NCBI GenBank assembly: GCA_003971905.1
Contig: RSEE01000034.1
Span: 1-64,000 of the forward strand
Length of the DNA stretch: 64,000 bases
Direction of reading: 5' to 3'
Origin: Moniliella sp. 'wahieum'
Taxonomy: Eukaryota; Basidiomycota; Moniliellomycetes; Moniliellales; Moniliellaceae
Below are positions 46,516 to 59,600 of the stretch, piece by piece. The position numbers were made by a program, and so were the translations under genes. Each line of letters begins with the position of its first letter. The stretch's first letter is position 1. The notes below the pieces were generated by a model. The model was given only the letters and a program-made list of their open reading frames with translations. It was not told where the DNA came from and did no database searches.

Positions 46516-47410
46516 ATGCGCACCACTGCTACCCTCGTCTCCCTCGCCGCCCTCGCTGGCGTCGCCAACGCTGCCATTCTGCCCCAGGTCACAGCCGCCC
46601 CTCGGTTGGTCAAGCGCGGTACGTTGCGTTCCTAGTTCCTCTCCCCCCTTGAAGCTTGCCGCCTCGCCCTGGCCCCGCGGCTCCACGTCCAAATGCATTT
46701 GCATTTGCGTCTGAGAGGAGGAACCGCTGACCCATGCCCATGCGCCTGCTGTGCCATGTACCAGACGATCCCCTCTCGGTCATTGGTTCCATTGGGAGCG
46801 ACATTACCTCCGTTGGTGGCGGTGTCGTTTCCGGTGCTGAAAGTGTGTTTACCATTGTGACATCGGGAGCTGGCGGGGCGTTGACCACGCTCACGTCCGA
46901 TGCCGCCGGCGCATTTAGCACCGCCAAGTCTGGTGCCGAAAGTGTATTACGATTGTCACGTCGGGTGCTGGTGGTGCCTTGACGACCATCACGTCCGATG
47001 TCGCGGGGGCGTATAGCACAGCCAAGTCCGGTGCCGAGAGCGTGTTTACGATTGTCACGTCAGGTGCTGGGGGTGCGTTGACGACCATCACGTCCGACGC
47101 TGCGGGAGCATTTAGCACAGTCACGTCCGATGCCGTGGGTGCGTGGTCGACGTTGGAGTCCAAAGCATCGCAAGACAAGGCTTCTGCTTCGTCACTTTAC
47201 TCTGCAGCCAAGGCTTCTGCCAACCCGTCCCTGTCGTCGTTGGCCAACAGCTTTGCGTCACAGGCGTCGCTGCTGGACGCATCTGCCTCCTCGGCCTCGG
47301 GCGCGGCTAAGCCTTCGTCCAGCTCCACCAGCGGGGTTGCCCAACGGGTAGCTTCGGTCGGGACTGCCATGGCTGTCGCTGCAGTGGCCGCTGCGGGGCT
47401 TCTGCTCTAA
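46516..47410 (+). CDS. Secreted GPI-anchored Ser/Thr-rich repeat protein
   Basis: Probable cell-wall or surface protein. Exon 1 (46516-46618) encodes a signal peptide (MRTTATLVSLAALAGVANA) and a short pro-segment ending LVKR. A 146-bp intron (46619-46764, GTACGT donor, ACCAG acceptor) splits the codon after KR; exon 2 opens DDPLS, so a Kex2 cleavage site falls exactly at the splice junction. Exon 2 holds three 99-bp (33-residue) repeats of the form GAESVFTIVTSGAGGALTT followed by ITSDAAGAFSTAKS. A Ser/Ala-rich stalk follows, then a C-terminal small-residue region and a hydrophobic end (GTAMAVAAVAAAGLLL) as required for GPI attachment. Repeat 2 has lost one T. The stop is at 47408-47410. I know no named family. 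Confidence 0.8.
46830..47125 (+). repeat. Three 99-bp coding tandem repeats
   Basis: Units at 46830-46928 (99 bp), 46929-47026 (98 bp) and 47027-47125 (99 bp), similar but not identical. The missing base in unit 2 is in the TGTTTAC stretch and breaks the frame. Confidence 0.9.
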
Positions 47411-48413
47411 GCTCTAAGCTCGAGCCGGTACCCGGTACCCCTCTACCCGTACCGGGTACCCGTCGTGCGGTATGCTCGGCTGTTCTGTTCCCAACCTACG
47501 TGTGTGTGACGGTATCGTATTCTTCTCGTCACTAGTCATTCAAGCTTGAGCTTGGTCTTAGTCTTGTTTGACATGGGAGCGGGAGTACCACGTACCATCC
47601 TCCTGTCACATGTCGCATGTCAGTATTCGGTACTCAGTACTCAGTTGCGGACATGGACATGGACATGTTCGTGGCTCCTTCCCTCCCAACTCCTTGTAGT
47701 AACCTGCCTATTTTCTGGAGAGCGTGATGGTGAATGATCGATGATCGTGGACTGCTTCCTTCCTTGTCCCCTTTACCTGCCCCTCTTCTGGGGTTACGCG
47801 GTTACGGTTTACCAAGTATCGTTTACCCTCCATATCGCCCGCCCCCCCTCCCCCCTACCCCCCGCGCTCATGAACATTACATTTCCTCGACGTTTTTTTC
47901 CCTCTCCTGTACCGGACGTCTAAAGTTGAGAACTGTTTCGTCTCTGTGTTAGCGAGCGTGCGCGCTCTTTGGTCTTATACTGTTCAACCTTGAACCTTGA
48001 AGCTTGAACCTTCAACAGCTTCAACGCTCATAACGTGCATAACGGGCATAACGTCCTTTCATCCATCATCCCTCGCCACGTGGGGTTTGTAGTACTCCCG
48101 CTTGTAGACACTGCAGATAATCATCATGCGAGCTTGGATACCGCCCCAGCTCGCACGCGTTGCGGGGGGCAGGGGTACCTGACGGACACCGGAGACCTCT
48201 ATTCCATGCCCGAAAGTTACTAGTCACTAGTTCCTGTGGGCACATGCGGGGAAGGGGGTAGAGAGAGGTATAGAAAGGTTGGAAGGACGGAAAGCTGGAT
48301 GATCGGAAGGATCCACGTTCTCTTCGTTCCCCAGCCAGGCTCTTGGAGCAGTCACATATGTGTGGTCACAGAGGAAGGGCATCCTGGCACGGCAGTGGTA
48401 CGGGCTGCTTGCA

Positions 48414-48450
48414 GGTTACATGTTACATGTTACATGTTACATGTTACATG
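48414..48450. repeat. (GTTACAT)n short tandem array
   Basis: About five 7-bp units, each containing ACATGT across the junction. Confidence 0.8.
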
Positions 48451-49557
48451 CATTACAGGAGATCAGGGTGACGTTGGACCAGTGGCTGACCCTCTGTCCC
48501 TCTGACCCTCTGACCGGCTGACCGGCTGACCGTTGCCCAACGTCCAACAGCCTTCGCAGGCCACTGCTTTTCTCTCCGACCTCATCGTTCATCGTTCATC
48601 CCTATCGCCATCTCGGGTTGGTACCACCTAAGGCCTAAGGCCTATAGCCATGCTCCGCGCCCTTTCGGAACCGAGCCTCAGCACCATGCACCATGCACCA
48701 TGCACCTTCCATCACCGGTATCATATATCACCTGAAAGAGAGTTACCTCGAGGGCGGCAGGTTCCCGGTCATCTGACCTGAAGATGAGAGATCGATTCGA
48801 TGAGAGGAGCGGATATACTTTTTTGGTTTTGTTTCGCCATCATACGTCGGGGGGGACTATTGAGTGCTGATACACTATGCGGCCGAAGCGCTGACAGTGC
48901 AGACACAAAGGTGTACATGTGCACCGTATAACACGCCTTGGCCTCTCGACTGTTCTTTGCCCCCGCGGATCGATGCGCCGGGCGGGGGGGGGAGGTGTAG
49001 GCGCCTATACTAATCTACCGCTGTCCTCCGACAGGCTTCACTGAGTATTACTGACGCGCGACGCTCCCACGTCCCACGTCCCATGTCCCACGTCACGTGG
49101 CACACGTGACGTGCCACGTAGCCCCGTGGAGCGACAGGCGCCGAATGCAACACTTGAATCTCAAAGCTTGGAAGCTTGAAGCTAGCTTGAAGCTTGAAGT
49201 TTGACCCTGAGAGACTCAAGGCACTGACTGGGTCAAGGTACTGTCGGATTGAGGTAGTGACGATCCCTGGCAGCTAGCTGGCTTGCCCCACCCAAGCCGA
49301 CCTGTCCAAGCCGCTGCCCACCCCCTATTTCTGCTCTGACACGTACGTGGGCGTCAGGCATCAGGGCGTCGGACGTCTGGCCTGACCTCAGGGGCGCGGG
49401 CGAGGGCGAGGGCGAGACGTTCTGTGCTAGTTTAACCCTCACCATCCACGAGTCCTTAGTCCCTAGTCGCTAGTCCCTTGCCGCGTTCACTGATGTATAT
49501 ATGCTCCATTCCTCCATCCACACAGCGCATGCAATAGGTCGGCCCAGGGGGAAAGAG

Positions 49558-49588
49558 ATGGTCGATGGTCGATGGTCGATGGTCGATG
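49558..49588. repeat. (GATGGTC)n short tandem array
   Basis: About four 7-bp units; a related GATGGTC block lies at about 11205-11222. Confidence 0.8.
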
Positions 49589-49708
49589 GCGCGGGCAGAC
49601 TGGTATCCACAACAGGGGCCGGATGTCCACCGTGGGCAACTCGCAGGTGGCAACTGGCAGTGGGGCAGCTCGTAGCTCCTAACTCGTAGCTCGTACCTCC
49701 GTAGCTTG

Positions 49709-52533
<2,825 letters not shown>

Positions 52534-52781
52534 GGCTAGTGGCTCGGGGTGCAGGCGTGGGGGGTAGGTGGCTGTCCAGCCGGGGGGGTCGTTAACGGTT
52601 AATGGTTCAGCCGGTGGGGCGCGGGGCGGAATGGGCTGGTGTGGTTCCGCCGCAGCGGGCGTGGTGCCACGTGCCACGTGCCACCTGGCAGTGGACGCGC
52701 AGCGTGGCAGCGGTCGTCGCCGGCTGGGTTTTGGGTTGGGTTGGCGCAGCGCTGCCACCACCGCGCCGCCCGTCTGGCTCG

Positions 52782-54798
52782 ATGCACCCGTCCTACCCGC
52801 TCCCGCCGCCGTCGGGGCAGCCGCAGCAGCCGGCCGTGCCTGGCGCTGCTCCCGCCACCAACGTGCCCGGGGCGGCTGTGCCTGTGCCTGTGCCCGTGGC
52901 CGCGGCTGTGCCTGTGCCTGCGCCCGGCCGCCGCCCAAGTCAACCCGCACGCGCAAGCGTCCCGAGCCCATGTCTGCCGCCGAGACGCGCCGGAACGAGG
53001 CGCTGGCACTCGAGCGACGCGTGACGCAGGCCGTGCTGGTGTATTGCCAGAGCGGGACCAAACCTCCATGCGTTCCTTGGCCAAGCAATTCGACGTGCCA
53101 CGCGAGCGCCTGCGCAACCGCCTCCGTGGTCGTCCCTCGCGCCTCGACCGCGACGACGATCATGCCGCCCAGGCTGGCGCCCAAGCTTCCGGCCACTTTC
53201 CCGGTGGCTTTTCCGGCGAGGCCATCCGTCGCTCGATGAATCTTTATGCCAAATCTGCCTCCCAGCTCGCGGAGCAAGCAACGTCAAGCCGCCGACGCTG
53301 TCGAGGTGCGGATGCGCCAGGCCGTTGCTGCCTACAAGGAGGCGTATGAGGCCGCTCAAGCGGAGGATGCCCGACGCCAAGCTCTCCTCCTGGACGAAGC
53401 GGGCGCCTCCAATGGTGGCGCGACGACGACGGCTGCCTCGGCCTCTCAGAGAGAGGGCAGTGTTTCTTCTTCGGATGTCGTTGGTCCTAACGGTCTCAAG
53501 GCAATCAGCATGCGTGCAATTGCTAAACAGTTCAATGTCCCTCGCGAACGGTTGCGACGGCGCCTCCATGGCCACCCTTCGCGTGCGGACCGTGCCAGTC
53601 GCAACTTCAAGTTGTCCGAAGCATACGAGAGTGTGCTACTGACGTATCTGACGGAGCTTGATGCGATCGGTACGTCGCCCCAGCCGCAACTAGTGGCCCA
53701 AGCGGCCAACGACCTTCTGGCAAGACCAACCTTCTTCCGAATCCACGTCCGTCCCCCAGTGTTGGAGCCAGTTGGGCCGTCAACTTTATCCGCAAGAAGC
53801 GTCCTCCCGAGCAGGACAAGACGCCAATCCAAGCAGCCGAACACTTTTTCCGTCGAATCGCCTCCGTTCTCGCTTCCCACCCTTCTATGACTCCGGACGA
53901 CCTATGGCGTGCATCTGCGCGCGTCTTCCACGTCTCTCCTGGGACCCTTTCCGTCTGACTGAGGCAACTCCCAACCCTGGGCAGCAACAAGGACGTCCTA
54001 CCCCTCCGCACCCGTCACACCGTCAAGTATGCATTTCCCGCCTCTGGGTGAAACCGACTTTTACGTGACCGTGATCGACGCAGTGAACGCGTCGGGGACG
54101 GCCATCCCGCCCGTTGTTGTTGTGCCGCCTTGGCTTGTGGGGCAAGGGCGGCAGGGGGATTCGGAAAGTCGAGTAACCGATGTCGGTCGACACTTGGGTT
54201 CTTCCTTGCGCCCAACGCGATTGTTATCGCCTCGTCGTCCGCGGGCAACGTGCAAGAAGAAGCGTTGTTGCCAGCTGTTTGGTTTGCCCATTTTGCTCAT
54301 TTCTCTTCGCGTCATGCATTGGGAGGCAACCAGACCGGCCCGCACCACCGTCTACTACTCCTTTCGCTTCCCTCGTGGTTTTCTCATCCGTTTGTCACGC
54401 TAGCATCGGAGAACGGGGTAAGTCTCGCGTTCTCACCTGCTTGGCTCGGGTACGCTCTGGACCCATTAGATGCGACTGTGCTCGCGCGTTCGCGCACGTC
54501 GAGTGGGGTAGAATCTTCGCTCAGCTCGGAACTTCCGCTGGTCCGAGGCTCAGGATGGTACGGTGGGAATCTCGAGGTGAGTTATCGGTTTGAGCAGACC
54601 ATGCCACACGCGAATAAACTTGTTCTGGCACTACGTGGACCTTGGATGGACCTTTTTGCCCATCCCAACCTGCTCCGCACAGCTTTTGCTACCGCTCACC
54701 TTGCTCCCTTCCGACCTGACCCGGGTGTGGCCACAGTGCGCGCCCGCGAAGAACTCGCTTCGCCAAACCAAGAGTATCCTTACTACCCCAACGCGTGA
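52782..54798 (+). CDS. CENP-B/pogo-like protein, probably domesticated transposase
   Basis: A plausible start is the ATG at 52782 (MHPSYPLPPPSGQPQQP). After a Pro/Ala/Val linker come two psq-type helix-turn-helix modules, MRSLAKQFDVPRERLRNRL (about 53068) and MRAIAKQFNVPRERLRRRL (about 53510). A CENP-B/Tc5-type helical block follows (YLTELDAIGTSPQP, VGASWAVNFIRKKRP). The DDE-superfamily core is recognisable from FYVTVIDAVNASGTAIPP (about 54058) and from LLLLSLPSWFSHPFVTLA followed by SPAWLGYALDPLDATVLA (about 54345-54480). Compared with active pogo transposases, the DE of the first motif and the D of LLLLDGH appear to be replaced. No terminal inverted repeats were found. Several frame slips are needed; the stop at 54798 is approximate and could lie at about 54910. 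Confidence 0.65.
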
Positions 54799-55547
54799 TG
54801 ACGTGCCCCGGCCGCTCGTGCTCAGATCCAGCAGGGCTCCCAGATCCAGGGCCCTTACCTCCCCTTTTTGGATCGGATGTTGGCCCAGCCGCCTAGTACG
54901 TGAGGCGTGAGGCCTGAGGCGTGAGCGCGGGAGGCGGGTGCCAGACGATTGGACGCCTAGTACCGGATCGCAGTACCGCCCTCGGTCTGTGGCAGCTTCT
55001 TAACCCGCGGTGCATGGCCAACGTGACCAAGGGCGCACGATTTTTTTTTGGCTCGGCCGCAGATCTAGATCTTCGGACTGAGAACAAGCGAACGCGAACT
55101 ACTTCTAGAATAACTGATTGCATATTTTGTTTCCCCTCAGGCCTCAGACCTCAGGCCTTGCGTGGTGCGATTGATAGGTTGATAGGTGCGGTCAACGAGC
55201 GTCGATGGCAAAGGCAGGTGGCGACCGTTCTGTACCAACATGTATGTCAACAGAGATATCTGTACAGGCGAGCACGGCAGCGATGAGATGACCGATGATC
55301 GATGACAGGGATACAGCAGGAGCACGCCGGATACTATTCTCGAACGTCGGCGCGTCTTTTTCTGCAGATCCGGGCGATCTCGATGATCGATGAGAGATCT
55401 GAGATGATCGATTGATCGATGAGGATGTATATGTTTTTGAATGGGGGGGGGGGGGTATAGGCAGTTGGTGCATTGGAGGCGGTCGGTGATGAATTGTTCG
55501 TGTGCGCGCTCAGTGTACGGCTACGTCCCTGCGATATTCTCTCCTCC
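54799..55547. other. Spacer, no gene recognised
   Basis: Contains GAGGCGTGAGG/GAGGCCTGAGG repeats (54900-54925, with an inverted CCTCAGGCCTCAG near 55136), ATCGATGA words (55290-55430) and a run of 12 G at about 55443. Confidence 0.5.
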
Positions 55548-55732
55548 ATGTTCTCGCCGAAGAATGCTCCCTATACTTTCGTTTGCTTATCAAGGACTGC
55601 CCCCCCCCGCAAACGTTTTCCGTAATAGGAGTAGGAATAGGAGTTTTCTGCGGCCTCATCATCATGACGTTTTTTGCCATCTGGGTGCGCATTACTATCT
55701 TTGGCGAGGACGTGGATGGATCGGAAGAATAG
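55548..55732 (+). CDS. Candidate small single-pass membrane protein
   Basis: From the ATG at 55548 the reading MFSPKNAPYTFVCLSRTAPP meets a run of nine C near 55601. If that run is one or two bases mis-sized, it joins a frame encoding TFSVIGVGIGVFCGLIIM and FFAIWVRITIFGEDVDGSEE, then a stop at 55730-55732. The product would be about 61 residues with one strong hydrophobic helix and an acidic tail. I recognise no family; it could be a real microprotein gene, the last exon of something larger, or chance. Confidence 0.35.
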
Positions 55733-56646
55733 GTGGGATGCATGGCAAACACAAATAGCTGTAACGATCGGGATTATCGATTATCGATCAGGTCGATCAG
55801 GGTCAGTAGGGTAGGGGATTGGATGTGAAATGTGAAACGGAGGCATCAGTACTCGAGCTAGTACTCAGTCCTACTGAACCTACTTGGAGCTTAGGCGAGG
55901 CTGGGATCTGACGCGTGTGGTGTTGTACGGGAGAGACGCGTGGGGAAGGCGCAGGCGCAGTACTGAGTGCATTGTGGGCAGGGGCGAATGTTGAGCCAGA
56001 GTCGACGCGAACTGGCAGGCCGGCTCGTTCGGTTAGTCGTGCGTGGCTGTACGGCGTGAGTGGGTAGTGCGCGATATGCCCGAGTGCGGCGTGGTGCGGG
56101 TGGGTGGCGTGGGTGTGTGATGGATGAGCGCAGAAAGTACCTGAGTACACTGGTATTGCTAGTTACTGAGTACAGCGTGGCGGGGCGACGTCTGGCGAGG
56201 TGTGAGATGTGCGATCTGAGCGCAGCGGCCGGCACTACCTAGGTACTCTGGCTGGGATGCCTGGGGTAGCCAGTAGCCAGTAGCCCGCTGGAGCAGGCGG
56301 GAGCAGGCTGGAGCCGCGTGTTACAGGTTGGCGTCACCCACAACTGCGTCCGGCCGATCACGCTGGGCAGCGTGCTCAGCGTGCTGGCGGAGGTGCTGGG
56401 CACGGCCGCACGCACTGGCAGCACCATCGCACCATCCGCCTAATCCTTCTTTTTTCCCGTCCGTCCTTGTCTGTGTTGGCGGTGGCGCTCCTCTCGTGCT
56501 GCCCCCCTTCTCCTGCGCTTCAGCGCCGCGCTGCTCCCACCACCTCTTCCTGCGCGCGCGCTTCCTCCTTTGCTGCCCGCGCATGGCCTGCGCCGCGGCC
56601 TCCTCGTCTTCTCCCGCTTCACACGTCCCAGCACACATATCCCCGC
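55733..56646. other. Spacer upstream of the large disordered-protein gene
   Basis: No gene supported. AGTACT/GAGTACT words near 55845-55870 and 56140-56240; presumed promoter of the gene at 56647. Confidence 0.5.
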
Positions 56647-59600
56647 ATGGCCTCCCCGCCCCCGCCTGCCGCCGCACTTTCTTGGGCTCAGCCTCTGTCG
56701 CCCACACGCTCCCCACTCCCGCCCAGCCCCACGTCCAGCGCCTCTTCCACTACAGCCCACCGTGTTTTGCCTCCCGCATCGGCTGCCTCATCGGCTTCCT
56801 CGTCGACGCGGTCACCCGAGTCCATCCGTGCCCGCCGCCCTCGAGCTCCATCAACACGCCCGATCGGCTCTGACCTCTCTGCCGAGCTGTCGGCCCTCCC
56901 GAACGTCTCCGCAGCATCGCCTTCTGTATCTCGCCAACCCTCGCCTGCCACTTCTGCTTTCTTTGATGCCCGCACCCCCTCGCGGGCGGGAAGACAAAGC
57001 CCTGTTGGCTCTTGGAACGTGAACGTGCCGAGCGAGTACCCGGCCCTAGGGGTTCCTCTACGCCCCATCGCTCGCCGTCCGGCTCGACCCGGAGGCAAGA
57101 TACACCCCTCCTTCTCGATGCACAGGCTCGCGAGCGCTCGTCCCCCCATGGGTCGAACCATCCGCGTGCGAGTAGGTCGCCCACCGCAAACACCCTTCGC
57201 GCCGGTACGGTGGCGGAGACGATTCAGCGCGTGACGAGTCCCAGTCCCAGACGTGAGCGTACAGTACCATCTTCTCCCAGCCGATCAGTCCCTTCCAACT
57301 CCAACTCCAACTCCAACTCCAACTCCAACTCCAACTCCAACTCCAACTCCAACTCCAACTCCAACTCCAACTCCAACTCCACTCCAACTCCAATTCCAAC
57401 TCCAACTCCAATTCCAATTCCAACTCCAACTCCAACTCTAAGTCACTTCCGCCGCCCTCGAGCTCTGTGCGGGCAAGCCCTGCGCCCTCTTCAACGCGCA
57501 ACTTGATTAGCATGTTTGAACAGCAGACAACCTCGAGCTCGGAGCGGACAGTGCACGCGTCTGTTGCGCCACGCCATCGGTCCCCTACCCGGCAACGGGA
57601 CTCGCCCCATTCCTCTCACCTAGCTTCTGAGTATGTTGTGCTCTCTCCCCTGCTTGCTTCTACTAACCACCCTACCTATCTCAGGACTTTGGGACAACGT
57701 GGAACTTCTCGTGTGGCTGCGCCTTCCCTCGATGTGCCGGAAAGACCCCACCCCCTCGTCATTCAGGAGTCGATTCAGCGTAGACCACAAGTCGAGGCAG
57801 GAGGGGCCGACTCGCCCCCCTTACTCTGTGAGGAGACCTGCATCTGACAGAGGCGCTTCCTTCCTACCCTCATCCAATCCTCCCAGCACCCCGCCCGTTC
57901 CACAGAGTACGATGGAGGCTGGCTCAGTCTTGGGCCTACCCCAACTTCCCGAACCAGAAGAGGCAAGAGTAGGCAGCGCTCCTGTGGATGCTGTTGAAAG
58001 AATACCATCGACTCCTGCTGCACCCCGCACCGTTCTTGGTCCCGAGTCGACTCTTGGTGGACCGCAGATGGTGGCAGCGGCAGATCCTCCTCGTGCACCT
58101 CACTCTGTGACGAGCCCTGCATCTGAGCTCGGTGTCACCTTCTTGCCATCATCCGATCGACCCTTTTCCACCCCCGCCGTCCCCCAAATACAATGGAGGC
58201 TGGTTCAACCTTGGGCCTGCCACCGTTACCCGAAAAGTTAGCGAGCTCCCTCAGTCCGCCGATGGCGACGGAGGAAACAGATCGATCATGGGACTGACGA
58301 ATGTACCTACGCACGACCCTCTGTCTCCCGCGATGATTCCAGATATGCGCGCAAGTGCCCTCGCCATGGGACCCAGATTAGGTGATGCATTGATGCAAGG
58401 GGAGTTGCCTCACCCTGGTCTTCGCACCGCTATGGGCCCCAAGCCGAGCACGGGGGCGTCCACGCTCCCAGGCGGGCTGCATTCTGGAAGCAGTAGCAGG
58501 CTTCCTAGCACGACCTACCGTTCCCGCCTCCTGGCAGCGTCTCGGGCCTGCATCATCAGTGGGCATGGAGCATGTGCCCGAAGTTGGAAAGGCCTTGCCA
58601 CGCTTCCCGCCGCGACTCTTGTGGCGGGGTCAACTGTGAGCATCGGCGACCTTCCTCTTGCCGCATTTTCATCGAGTCCGACGTCCTCTGTGGCGGAACC
58701 TGTCGCGTCTCCTTCCTCGGCAATGGGCTTTAGCCATGTTCCTTCTTTTGAGACGCGACCTACTATCGCTGAACATGCTCAGTTTCCAACAGGACGCACC
58801 TCCACTGTCCTTGGACCGCATCGACTCTGGAGACGGCCCATTTACCTGACATGATGAGGGGGCCCACGCCTGCGCCTACCCTTCTCCCGCGGTCGACAAT
58901 AAGTACCAACGACGTACACTTCACGGCTTTTTCAGGACGAGCCTCTTCCGTCGCCGCGCCTGTGTCGGCTCCGGCCTCAGCCATGGGGTTCCGCCATGTC
59001 CCATCCACGTACTGGGTGCATCCTCGTTGGAGGACATGTCTCATCCCCTACCCACGGCTCGCAACGCTCCTCCAGTTCTTTCGCTGCGCCAAAATCGACA
59101 ATCAGCATTAACGATCTTTCTCCCACTGTCTCTTCTCCGCGTCCGCTCCCTGATGCTTCCCCCGTTTCGGCCCCCCCCGTTTCGGCCCCTGCTCGGTCAT
59201 GGGGCTCAGTCCTATTCCGTCTGCAAAGGCGCGGAGTGTCGACCATCGTCCGCAGTACCCCTGGGGGGTGCTTCAACTGTCCTGTGTGCCAGTCCAGGTT
59301 CCGATCTCGATTCTCATGAATCGGAGTCGCCTCGTTGGAATGCCGTTCATTATGGTACCGGCTCGCCGTCAGTTCTAGGCGTTGGGTCCATGGTCAGTTC
59401 ATCCCCTGCGTGCAGTTCAGAACGTCGGGTCGCACCACTGTCGATGCTGGGTGCGACTTCTTTGTTGGGCGCGTCGTCGATATCTGATGCCAACAGGTGG
59501 GGTGCCGACGGTGCTGCTTCGGAATTGCACACGAGACAGGATGCTCCTACGCTGATGGGGGGTGCCTCTCTTCTGACTGAGCCAAAAAGGAAGATGCTGG

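Larger units (their letters stand above)
47411..49708. other. Repeat-rich spacer, no gene recognised
   Basis: Just after the GPI-protein stop is a GGTACC-rich inverted-repeat block (47428-47465) that could form a hairpin. Further on lie GTTACAT repeats (48415-48450), CTGACCGG repeats (48505-48530), CCCACGT repeats with CACGTG (49065-49125), AAGCTTG repeats (49160-49200) and GATGGTC repeats (49558-49588). Confidence 0.55.

Noticed and set aside
47428-47465. A GGTACC-rich inverted repeat as a true terminator
   Set aside because: Fungal Pol II genes do not need hairpin terminators, and similar palindromic blocks occur in spacers far from gene ends.
52534-53277. Upstream extension of the minus-strand frame at 52072-53277
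   Set aside because: It is antisense to the psq-containing exon of the pogo-like gene; the ATG at 52533 is the better start.
57295-57438. CRISPR-like or minisatellite array
   Set aside because: Units are six bases with no spacers; it is a simple coding microsatellite in a eukaryotic gene.
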